A stretch of 14,582 bases of DNA from Thermaceae bacterium (GTDB lineage: Bacteria; Deinococcota; Deinococci; Deinococcales; Marinithermaceae): the NCBI GenBank assembly GCA_015490435.1, contig WFXV01000189.1, forward strand, positions 1-14,582. The letters are read 5' to 3'. Of the stretch, positions 5,894 through 12,266 are shown one piece after another. The translations under genes and the position numbers were made by a program. The notes below the pieces were generated by a model that was given only the letters and a program-made list of their open reading frames with translations, was not told the origin of the DNA and ran no database searches. Numbering within the stretch: position 1 is the first letter of the stretch; the number at the start of each line of letters is the position of its first letter.

Positions 5894-6469
5894 ATGCGGA
5901 AGACACTCGCACTCGCAGCACTCCTTTTGGCCCTCGCGGGCTGCAGCATGCAAACCCGCTACACCCTGGCGGTGGACGTGTTGAGCTTCTTCGAAGGCCC
6001 GGTGGAAGGCAGCGTGCCCTCCGGGGCCTTCGAGGTCTACCTGCCGGATGACGACGACGGCGACCTCGCCACCCCCGACCTCGACGGCACCCTGGTCGAG
6101 GCCGGACTCGGGACCGATCGGCTGGAAGCCGCCCGCCTCGAGCTCACCGCCGCGATCGCGAACACCGGAGCCACGGATCTCACCCTGAGCGCCGAGGCCT
6201 ACGTCGGCGACGCGGGCACCGCCGACCTCTACCACGGGGGCGGAACCTCGATCGGGAGCGCCTCACTGAGCCTCGCCGCCGGGGAGCGCGACACCTTGGT
6301 ACTCGCCATCGAGCTCAAGCAGGGAGACCCCGGCTTCGACCTGGTGGCGGCGGGCAATTTCCGCGTCGGGGTCAAGCTCGCGGGCTCCGGCAACGGGTTC
6401 GACTACCGCCTGGAGGTGCTCAAGCTCTCGCTGACCACGAAGCGGCTCGGTGAGCTCCTCCGGCCCTGA
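5894..6469 (+). CDS. Predicted lipoprotein, unrecognised family
   Basis: This 191-residue protein begins with a lipoprotein signal. MRKTLALAALLLALAGC carries a LAGC lipobox with C17 as the lipidation site, so it should be membrane anchored in the periplasm or outer membrane. The rest looks like a beta-sandwich domain of alternating strands. A strongly acidic loop, DDDDGDLATPDLDG (about residues 52-65), resembles calcium-coordinating Asp-rich loops, though no known motif is matched exactly. ATG 5894 is preceded by GGGGGAAG and lies nine bases after the barrel gene, indicating one operon. No family was recognised. An accessory or surface-structural partner of the upstream barrel is the simplest inference. 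Confidence 0.68.
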   Translation: MRKTLALAALLLALAGCSMQTRYTLAVDVLSFFEGPVEGSVPSGAFEVYLPDDDDGDLATPDLDGTLVEAGLGTDRLEAARLELTAAIANTGATDLTLSAEAYVGDAGTADLYHGGGTSIGSASLSLAAGERDTLVLAIELKQGDPGFDLVAAGNFRVGVKLAGSGNGFDYRLEVLKLSLTTKRLGELLRP

Positions 6470-6485
6470 CCTTGCCGGGGGCCGG
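6460..6485 (+). terminator. Possible weak terminator overlapping the pot promoter
   Basis: CCGGCCC (6460-6466) pairs with GGGCCGG (6479-6485), a 7-bp stem with a 12-base loop that contains the stop codon of the lipoprotein gene. No T-run follows. The stem overlaps the -35 box of the next operon, so it may be incidental. Confidence 0.3.
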
Positions 6486-6500
6486 GGCAGGGCTTAGACT
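6472..6500 (+). promoter_or_regulatory. Promoter of the potABCD operon
   Basis: TTGCCG (6472-6477) and TAGACT (6495-6500) are separated by 17 bases, the ideal spacing, and resemble the Thermus TTGACA/TATAAT consensus. Transcription should start near 6507, about ten bases before the potA GTG, giving a very short leader. Confidence 0.6.
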
Positions 6501-6516
6501 TCGCCGGGGGGCGAGG

Positions 6517-7614
6517 GTGGCGACGGAATCGAGGAAGCCGCCGGAGGGTCCCCCGGCGGTCGAGCTCAAAAACGTCCGCAAGGTCTTCGACAGCGAGACC
6601 GTGGCCCTGGACGGGGTCAGCCTTGCGGTCCGCGAGGGGGAGTTCTTCAGCCTGCTCGGCCCCTCGGGCTGCGGGAAGACCACGCTTCTTCGCATCCTCG
6701 GGGGCTTCGAGGTTCCCGACGCCGGCGAGGTGCGGATCGCCGGCCAGGACATGAAGGACGTCCCCCCCTTCCACCGCCCGGTCAACACCGTCTTCCAGAA
6801 CTACGCCCTCTTCCCCCACATGAACGTCTTCGACAACGTCGCCTTCGGGCTCCGGATGAAGCGCCTCCCCGAGGCCCAGGTCCGAAGGCGGGTGGAGGCG
6901 ATGCTCGAGCTCGTCCAGATCGCCGACCTCGCCCGCCGCCGCCCCCACGAGCTCTCGGGCGGCCAGAAGCAGCGGGTCGCCCTCGCCCGGGCGCTGGTGA
7001 ACGAGCCCAAGGTCCTCCTCCTCGACGAGCCGCTCGGCGCCCTCGACCTGAAGCTCCGAAAGGAGCTCCAGATCGAGCTGATGCGGCTGCAGATGGAGCT
7101 CAAGATCACCTTCGTCTACGTCACCCACGATCAGGAAGAGGCGCTCGTGATGAGCGACCGCATGGCGGTAATGCGGGACGGGCGGATCGAGCAGATCGGG
7201 CTCCCGGAGGAGCTCTACGAGCGCCCGAGGACCCCCTTTGTCGCCCGCTTCCTCGGCACCTCGAACCTGATCGAGGGCCGAGCCCTCGAGCCCCACGCGA
7301 TCGAGACCCCGCTCGGCCCCCTCCGGGTCGTGGCCGAGCTCACCCCGGGCAGGGACTACCTGCTTTCGATCCGGCCGGAAAAGCTCCGTCTCTCCCGGGC
7401 CCCGAGCGGGGGGCCGAACGAGGTGCGGGCAAGGGTGCGGGACATCGTCTACACCGGGGCCGAGAACCAGTACATCCTGAGCGCGGGGGAGCTCGAGCTC
7501 ATCGCCTACACCTTAAACGCCGACATCTCCGAGCCCGGCTACGAGGAATACGACTACGGCGAGGAGGTCTTCGTCCGGCTGCCCCCGGAGAACCTGGTGG
7601 TGGTCGGTGGATAG
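6517..7614 (+). CDS. potA: Polyamine-type ABC transporter, ATP-binding protein PotA
   Basis: This 365-residue cytoplasmic ATPase powers the importer encoded by the next three genes. It has Walker A GPSGCGKTT (48-56), Q-loop Q94 in VFQNYALFPH, signature LSGGQ (146-150), Walker B VLLLDEPLGALD (166-177) and H-loop H204 in VTHDQEEA. A TOBE-type regulatory domain occupies roughly the last 100 residues (SIRPEKLRLS onward). The start is taken as GTG 6517, ten bases after the expected transcription start. A longer form from TTG 6472 would lie inside the promoter and is rejected; no ATG fits. Its stop lies inside the potB start region (8-base overlap). Substrate specificity comes from PotD; alone this ATPase could also serve related carbohydrate or iron importers. 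Confidence 0.93.
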   Translation: MATESRKPPEGPPAVELKNVRKVFDSETVALDGVSLAVREGEFFSLLGPSGCGKTTLLRILGGFEVPDAGEVRIAGQDMKDVPPFHRPVNTVFQNYALFPHMNVFDNVAFGLRMKRLPEAQVRRRVEAMLELVQIADLARRRPHELSGGQKQRVALARALVNEPKVLLLDEPLGALDLKLRKELQIELMRLQMELKITFVYVTHDQEEALVMSDRMAVMRDGRIEQIGLPEELYERPRTPFVARFLGTSNLIEGRALEPHAIETPLGPLRVVAELTPGRDYLLSIRPEKLRLSRAPSGGPNEVRARVRDIVYTGAENQYILSAGELELIAYTLNADISEPGYEEYDYGEEVFVRLPPENLVVVGG

Positions 7615-8491
7615 GTCGGCGGCAAGCCCTCTAAGGCGGCTTTTTCGCCTTCTGGTCACGGTCTGGCCGGGAGCCCTTTGGCTCCTCGTCTTCATGGTGG
7701 TGCCCGCCCTCTTCATGCTGGTCGCCTCCTTCCTCCAGCGCGGGCCCCACGGCACCCTGGTCGGCCCCCCCACCCTCGCCAACTACCTGCGCTTTTTCGG
7801 CCTCACTGAGGCGGGCTTCGATCCCCTCTACCTCCTGATCCTCGCCCGGAGCGTGTTCTTCGCCCTGGTGGTCACCCTCATCACCCTGCTCCTTGGTTAT
7901 CCGCTCGCCTTCGCCATCGCCCAAAGCCGCCACAAGGAGGCGCTCCTCTTGCTCGTGGTCCTCCCCTTTTGGACCAACTTCCTGATCCGGATCTACGCCT
8001 GGATCGTGATCTTCCAGAAGAAGGGGGTGGTGAACGCCTTCCTGGGGATGCTCGGGCTCGACCCCCTGACCCTCTACCCCTCCTGGTTCGCGGTTTACAC
8101 CGCCACCGTCTACACCTACCTCCCCTTCCTGGTGCTCCCGGTCTTCACCGCGGTGGAGCGCGTGGACTGGACCCTGCACGAGGCCGCCCAGGACCTGGGC
8201 GCGGGCCGGTTTCGGAGCTTTCTCCACGCGGTCTGGCCCCAGACCCTCCCCGGGGTGGTGGCCGGGGTGCTCCTCGTCTTCATCCCCGCCCTCGGCACCT
8301 TCGTGATCTCCGATTTGCTCGGGGCCGGCCGGGTGATCCTGATCGGGAACGTGATCCAGCAGCAGTTCGGGGTGGTGCGGGACTGGGCCTTCGGGAGCGC
8401 CGCCGCCTACGTGCTGATGGGGCTCGTGCTCCTCGGGCTCTGGCTCTACGCCCGCCGGGCCGGCGAGGAAGGGCTCGACCGGCTGGTCTAG
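7607..8491 (+). CDS. potB: Polyamine-type ABC transporter permease PotB
   Basis: This 294-residue inner-membrane permease has about six helices and the binding-protein-dependent transport loop HEAAQDLGAGRFRSF (191-205), which docks onto the ATPase. FWTNFLIRIYAW (121-132) is highly characteristic of the PotB/PotH branch. It starts at GTG 7607, overlapping the potA stop by eight bases, and needs no separate ribosome-binding site beyond coupled translation. It forms the channel with PotC for uptake of spermidine or putrescine delivered by PotD. The exact polyamine is not decided by the permease sequence. Confidence 0.93.
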   Translation: MDRSAASPLRRLFRLLVTVWPGALWLLVFMVVPALFMLVASFLQRGPHGTLVGPPTLANYLRFFGLTEAGFDPLYLLILARSVFFALVVTLITLLLGYPLAFAIAQSRHKEALLLLVVLPFWTNFLIRIYAWIVIFQKKGVVNAFLGMLGLDPLTLYPSWFAVYTATVYTYLPFLVLPVFTAVERVDWTLHEAAQDLGAGRFRSFLHAVWPQTLPGVVAGVLLVFIPALGTFVISDLLGAGRVILIGNVIQQQFGVVRDWAFGSAAAYVLMGLVLLGLWLYARRAGEEGLDRLV

Positions 8492-8500
8492 GGGGGAAGC

Positions 8501-9277
8501 GTGCGGCTCTTGCTCAGGATCCACACCCTCCTCGTCCTCCTCTTCCTCTACCTCCCGATCGCGGTGATCGTCGTCCTCTCCTTCAACCAGAGCCGCTTCG
8601 GGGTGCAGTGGCGGGGCTTCACCACCGCCTGGTACGAAAAGCTCTTCAATAACCCCCGCATCGCGCTCTACGCCGAGAATACCCTGGTGGTGGCGGTGGT
8701 GAGCACGCTGATCGCCACCGTGCTCGGCACCCTGCTCGCCGTCGGCCTCTACCGCTACCGCTTTCGGGGCAAGGGGCTGCTCCGGTTCTTGCTCTACGTC
8801 CCGGTGGTGATCCCGGACATCGTGATGGGGGTCGCGCTCTTGCTCTTTTTCGCCTGGGTGCGGGAGGCCACCGGGTTCTTCCGCCTCTCGCTCTTCACCA
8901 TCATCCTGGGCCACGTCACATTCCAACTCGCCTACGTCGCCCTGGTGGTGAAGAGCCGGCTCGCCTCCCTCGACCCCGCCCTGGAGGAGGCCGCCGCCGA
9001 CCTCGGCGCCGGGGGGTTCGCCACCTTCCGCTACGTCACCCTGCCCCTGATCTGGCCCGGGGTCCTCGCCGGCGCCCTGCTCGCCTTCAGCCTCTCCCTC
9101 GACGACTTCGTGATCACCTTCTTCACCGCCGGGCCTGGCTCCACCACCCTGCCGCTTTACATCTTCGGCAGCGTGAAACGCGGGGTCACCCCCGAGATCC
9201 ACGCCCTCTCCTCTATACTTATCGCGGCGTCCATGGCCGGCGTGCTCCTCGGCCGGGCGCTCCTAAGGAGGAGGTGA
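8501..9277 (+). CDS. potC: Polyamine-type ABC transporter permease PotC
   Basis: This second permease has 258 residues, about six membrane helices and the EAA loop EEAAADLGAGGFATF (162-176). The N-terminal LYLPIAVIVVLSFNQSRFG and the stretch SLSLDDFVITFFTAGPG later in the protein are hallmarks of the PotC/PotI branch. GTG 8501 is preceded by GGGGGGAAG nine bases after potB. The stop lies within the ribosome-binding region of potD (AAGGAGGAGGTGA, 9265-9277), leaving one base between the two genes, so the binding protein is tightly coupled to the permease. Confidence 0.94.
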   Translation: MRLLLRIHTLLVLLFLYLPIAVIVVLSFNQSRFGVQWRGFTTAWYEKLFNNPRIALYAENTLVVAVVSTLIATVLGTLLAVGLYRYRFRGKGLLRFLLYVPVVIPDIVMGVALLLFFAWVREATGFFRLSLFTIILGHVTFQLAYVALVVKSRLASLDPALEEAAADLGAGGFATFRYVTLPLIWPGVLAGALLAFSLSLDDFVITFFTAGPGSTTLPLYIFGSVKRGVTPEIHALSSILIAASMAGVLLGRALLRRR

Positions 9278-9278
9278 A

Positions 9279-10304
9279 ATGAAGCGCGCGATCGCCCTAC
9301 TGCTCCTCGCCCTCTTGGGCTCGGCCTGGGCCCGGGGCGAACTTAGGCTCTTCAACTGGGCCGACTACATCCCCGAGGAGGTTGTCGCCGAGTTCGAGCG
9401 GCGCTACCAGGCCCGGGTGATCATCGACACCTTCGAGGCCCCGGAGGCGATGCTCGCCAAGCTCGCCGCCGGCGGCGACGCCGAGTACGACGTGGTGGTG
9501 CCGCCCGACTACTACGTGCTCGAGATGGCCCGGGCCGGGCTGATCCGGGAGCTCGATCACACCAAGCTCAAGAACCTCAAAAACCTCGCCCCCGAGTTCC
9601 AGGACCCCCAGTACGACCCGAAAAACCGCCACTCGATCCCCTACCTTTGGGGCACCACCGGGATCGCCTACGACAGCGAGGCGGTGAAGAAGCCGGTGGA
9701 CTCCTGGGCGGTCTTCTTCGACCCCGAGGCCTACGCCGGCCCCTGCTTTTTGCTCGACGAGATGCGGGAGACGATCGGGGCCGCCCTCAAGTACCTGGGC
9801 TACTCGCTGAACGACACCGATCCCGCCCACCTGGAGGAGGCCAAGGCCCTCCTCGTCGGGGCCAAGAAGCGCTGCCTGGGCTTCGCCGGGGGGATCGAGG
9901 CCCGAAGCCGCCTCCTCGCCGGCGACGCCGCGGTGGTGCACGCTTACTCCGGGGACATCGTCCAGATCCAGGAGGAAGCGCCCCAGGTCAAGTACCTCGT
10001 CCCCAAGGAGGGGGGCACGATCTGGACCGACGCGGTGGCGATCCCGAAGCGCGCCCCGCACCCCGAGCTCGCCTACGCCTTCCTCGACTTCATCCTCGAG
10101 CCCGAGATCGCGGCCAAGATCGCCAACTACAACGCCTACGCCACCCCGGTGGCGGCGGCCCTGCCCTACCTCGACCCCGAGCTGAAGGCGAACCCGGCGA
10201 TCTTCCCGCCCGAGGAGGTGCGGAAAAAGCTCGAGTACATCCGTGACATCGGCGACGCCATCCGGCTCTACGACCGGATCTGGACCGAGGTGAAGGCGCG
10301 CTAG
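9279..10304 (+). CDS. potD: Polyamine-type substrate-binding protein PotD
   Basis: This 341-residue exported solute-binding protein captures the substrate and presents it to PotBC. A signal peptide (cleavage likely after SAWA, residue 18) lacks a lipobox cysteine, so it appears soluble in the periplasm. Positions matching the polyamine pocket of E. coli PotD are visible: W27 and Y30 in FNWADYIPEE, E161/E164 in LLDEMRETIG, W249 and D251 in TIWTDAVAIP, and a tyrosine in YNAYATP (284-287). In my alignment the E. coli pocket Asp168 is replaced by Glu161, a conservative change that could shift specificity. Thermophiles use long and branched polyamines, so substrates beyond spermidine are possible (inference). 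A strong ribosome-binding site at 9265-9276 supports high expression of the binding protein. Confidence 0.93.
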   Translation: MKRAIALLLLALLGSAWARGELRLFNWADYIPEEVVAEFERRYQARVIIDTFEAPEAMLAKLAAGGDAEYDVVVPPDYYVLEMARAGLIRELDHTKLKNLKNLAPEFQDPQYDPKNRHSIPYLWGTTGIAYDSEAVKKPVDSWAVFFDPEAYAGPCFLLDEMRETIGAALKYLGYSLNDTDPAHLEEAKALLVGAKKRCLGFAGGIEARSRLLAGDAAVVHAYSGDIVQIQEEAPQVKYLVPKEGGTIWTDAVAIPKRAPHPELAYAFLDFILEPEIAAKIANYNAYATPVAAALPYLDPELKANPAIFPPEEVRKKLEYIRDIGDAIRLYDRIWTEVKAR

Positions 10305-10337
10305 GGAATCGCTCAGGAACCGCCCCACGGGGTGGCG

Positions 10338-10343
10338 TATAAT
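10338..10343 (+). promoter_or_regulatory. -10 box for the cytochrome c gene
   Basis: A perfect TATAAT lies 20 bases before the ATG at 10364. The expected transcript would start near 10350, so the ribosome-binding site AGGAGGTGAT (10350-10359) is at its extreme 5' end. A hairpin (10321-10337, CGCCCC/GGGG-T-GGCG) sits directly upstream. No good -35 was seen. Confidence 0.6.
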
Positions 10344-10363
10344 CCCGGGAGGAGGTGATGGGT

Positions 10364-10822
10364 ATGAAGAAATCGCTCGTTTTGATCCTGGCCCTCGCCC
10401 TTGGCGCCCTCGCGCTGGCGGCCGACGGCGAGAAGGTCTACCAGACCTACTGCATGAGCTGCCATCAGGCGAACGGCAAGGGGATCACCGGGGCCTTCCC
10501 GCCGCTCGTCGAGGTCGTCCCCGAGTACCTGGAGAAGGGCGAGCTCGGCCGCCAGTTCCTCATCCACGTGGTGCTCTTCGGCCTCCAGGGCCAGATCACC
10601 GCGGGCGGCGGCACCTTCAACAGCATGATGCCCCCCTACGGCAACCAGCTCTCCGACGACCAGGTGGCGGCGGTCTTGAACTACGTGGCCAAGGCCTGGG
10701 GCAACGACAAGCTCCTGCCCAAAGACTTTAAGGACTTCACCCCCGACGAGGTCAAGGCCGAGCGGGGCAAGAAGCTCTCCCCGATGCAGGTCTACGAGGA
10801 GTGGAAGAAGCTCACCCAGTAG
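10364..10822 (+). CDS. Cytochrome c552-type monohaem electron carrier
   Basis: This 152-residue exported c-type cytochrome has a signal peptide (hydrophobic LVLILALALGALALA, cleavage near A19-A20) and a single haem site, C30-M-S-C33-H34. The distal ligand is probably M89 in FNSMMPPYG. The FPPLVE and LFGLQGQIT segments and a long lysine/acid-rich C-terminal tail (roughly 115-152, KDFKDFTPDEV...LSPMQVYEEWKKL) closely follow Thermus thermophilus cytochrome c552, which donates electrons to terminal oxidases. The start is ATG 10364: AGGAGGTGAT at 10350-10359 gives correct spacing, while ATG 10358 would be too close. It is monocistronic, with its own TATAAT and a strong palindromic terminator candidate downstream. 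Confidence 0.92.
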   Translation: MKKSLVLILALALGALALAADGEKVYQTYCMSCHQANGKGITGAFPPLVEVVPEYLEKGELGRQFLIHVVLFGLQGQITAGGGTFNSMMPPYGNQLSDDQVAAVLNYVAKAWGNDKLLPKDFKDFTPDEVKAERGKKLSPMQVYEEWKKLTQ

Positions 10823-10840
10823 CCGGGGAGTGTAAACGGC

Positions 10841-10864
10841 GGGGGGCGTCCGCGGACGCCCCCC
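10841..10864. terminator. 24-bp perfect palindrome after the cytochrome gene
   Basis: GGGGGGCGTCCG is followed at once by its exact reverse complement. It begins 19 bases after the cytochrome stop and would make a very stable hairpin, so a terminator is the simplest reading. No T-run follows. It also occupies the -35 region of the expected modA promoter, so an operator role is a real alternative. Confidence 0.6.
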
Positions 10865-10869
10865 TCGGT

Positions 10870-10877
10870 TATAGGAT
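10870..10877 (+). promoter_or_regulatory. Candidate -10 box for modABC
   Basis: TATAGGAT contains two overlapping -10-like hexamers (TATAGG and TAGGAT) and runs into the ATG at 10876. If used, transcription would begin close to the in-frame GTG at 10885, making that a leaderless start. The match is modest. Confidence 0.4.
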
Positions 10878-11595
10878 GGCGGCGGTGCGGCTCCTTTGGC
10901 TCCTCGCGCTCCTGCTCGCGGCGCCCGCGCGGGCCGAGGCGCCGCTTTTGGTCGCCGCCGCCTCGAGCCTCGGCCCGCCCCTTCGGGAGCTGGCCGAGCG
11001 CTTTAGCGCCGAGCGAAACACGCCGGTGCGGCTCGTTCTCACCTCCTCGGGGAAGCTCTTCGTCCAGATCCAAAGGGGCGCCCCCTACGCCCTTTACCTC
11101 CCCGCCGATCCCGCCTACCTGGAAAGGCTCCCCGAGGGAAGGCTGAAGGCAGGGCCCCTTTTCTTCGCCCGGGGGCGGCTCGTGCTCTATCTGCACCCCC
11201 GGCTCGGCCTCTTGCCCCGGGGGCCCGAGGTGCTCAAGGACCCGGCGGTGCGGCGGGTCGCGATCGCCAACCCCAGGCTCGCCCCCTACGGGCGGGCTGC
11301 CCGGGCCGTGCTCGCGCGCTATGGTCTCGCCTCCGCGGTGGAGGATAAGCTCGTCTACGCCGAGAACGTAGCTCAGGCCGCCCGCCTCGCCGCCTTCGCC
11401 GCCGACGCCGCCTGGATCGACCTGGCCTCGGCGCGCAAGCTCGGGGGCCCCTACTGGCTCGTCCCTGAGGAGGCCCACCCCCCGCTCCTTTACGCCGCCG
11501 GGCTGCTCGAGGAAGAGGGACGGCCGTTTTTTAACTACCTAAAGGACCCGGCGGCCCGCGCGGTCTTCCAAAAATACGGGCTGGAGGCGCCGTGA
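10876..11595 (+). CDS. modA: Molybdate-type substrate-binding protein ModA
   Basis: This 239-residue exported binding protein carries the oxyanion-binding elements of ModA: AAASSLGPPL after the signal peptide, LTSSGKLFVQIQRGAP, NPRLAPYGRAA, and AENVAQAA near the hinge, followed by YWLVPEEAHPPLLYAAG. The signal peptide has a hydrophobic LLWLLALLLAAP core and cleaves near ARA. The start is uncertain. ATG 10876 has no ribosome-binding site and overlaps the candidate -10 box. GTG 10885, three codons later, would suit a leaderless mRNA and still leaves a full signal peptide. An in-frame ATG at 10801 lies inside the cytochrome gene and is rejected. The stop overlaps the modB start (GTGA). Molybdate and tungstate are not distinguishable by eye. 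Confidence 0.9.
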   Translation: MAAVRLLWLLALLLAAPARAEAPLLVAAASSLGPPLRELAERFSAERNTPVRLVLTSSGKLFVQIQRGAPYALYLPADPAYLERLPEGRLKAGPLFFARGRLVLYLHPRLGLLPRGPEVLKDPAVRRVAIANPRLAPYGRAARAVLARYGLASAVEDKLVYAENVAQAARLAAFAADAAWIDLASARKLGGPYWLVPEEAHPPLLYAAGLLEEEGRPFFNYLKDPAARAVFQKYGLEAP

Positions 11596-12266
11596 GCGAG
11601 GTCCTCCTGCGCAGCCTCGCGCTGGCGGCGACGAGCGCCGGCCTCCTCCTCCTCTTGGGCCCCGTGATCGCCTACCTGAACCGCCGGCCCTACCCCGGCA
11701 GGAGCCTGATCGAGGCGCTCTTGCTCACGCCGCTCGCCCTTCCGCCCACGGTGCTCGGCTTCTACCTGCTCCTCCTCTTCGCCCCCGACGGCCCCCTCGC
11801 CCGGATCGGCGCGCCGAGCCTCGCCTTCACCTTCCCCGGCATGGTGGTGGGGGCGGCGCTTTTCAGCCTGCCCTTCGCCTACACCGCCTACCGCGAGGCC
11901 TTCCGGGCGCTGGACGAGGACCTCCTCGAGACCGCCCGCACCCTGGGGGCGGGCCGGCTCCGCCGCGCCCGGGAGGTGGTGTTTCCGCTGGTCTGGCCCG
12001 GCCTCGTCTCCGGGACCCTGCTCGCCTTCGCCCACGCCCTCGGGGAGTTCGGCGTGGTGCTGATGGTGGGGGGGAACATCCCGGGGAAGACCCAGGTGGC
12101 CTCGACCTACATCTACGACCTGGTGGAGGGGCTCGAGTTCGCCGCCGCCCACCGCGCCTCCCTGGTCATGCTCGCCCTCGCCTTCGCCCTCGTCTACCTC
12201 ACCCGGCAACTGGAGGAACGATGGAGATCCGCTACCGGATCCCGAGGCCGCTCCCGCTCGCGGTAG
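11592..12266 (+). CDS. modB: Molybdate-type ABC transporter permease ModB
   Basis: This 224-residue inner-membrane permease has about five to six helices. TPLALPPTVLGFYLLLL (46-62), the EAA loop ETARTLGAGRLRRA (113-126), and HALGEFGVVLMVGGNIPG (148-165) are hallmarks of ModB. It starts at GTG 11592, overlapping the modA stop by four bases. Its last 15 residues (RWRSATGSRGRSRSR, 210-224) are encoded by sequence shared with the modC start and look unlike a conserved tail. They probably reflect loss of an earlier stop rather than a functional domain. Confidence 0.93.
   Translation: MSEVLLRSLALAATSAGLLLLLGPVIAYLNRRPYPGRSLIEALLLTPLALPPTVLGFYLLLLFAPDGPLARIGAPSLAFTFPGMVVGAALFSLPFAYTAYREAFRALDEDLLETARTLGAGRLRRAREVVFPLVWPGLVSGTLLAFAHALGEFGVVLMVGGNIPGKTQVASTYIYDLVEGLEFAAAHRASLVMLALAFALVYLTRQLEERWRSATGSRGRSRSR

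Noticed and set aside
4640..6235. Long 531-codon minus-strand open frame opposite the barrel and lipoprotein genes
   Set aside because: Composition is Gly/Glu/Val shadow type with no domain. The + strand genes have a signal peptide, a lipobox and ribosome-binding sites.
6472..6516. Upstream extension of potA from TTG 6472
   Set aside because: The extension would be encoded by the promoter itself and adds only Gly/Arg-rich residues; GTG 6517 lies just after the expected transcription start.
7631..9202. 523-codon minus-strand open frame opposite potB and potC
   Set aside because: Its protein is dominated by Glu/His/Gly repeats that mirror the codons of the two permeases; no start signal or domain was seen.
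10801..10875. Upstream extension of modA from ATG 10801
   Set aside because: It would run through the end of the cytochrome gene and the 24-bp palindrome and would bury the signal peptide.
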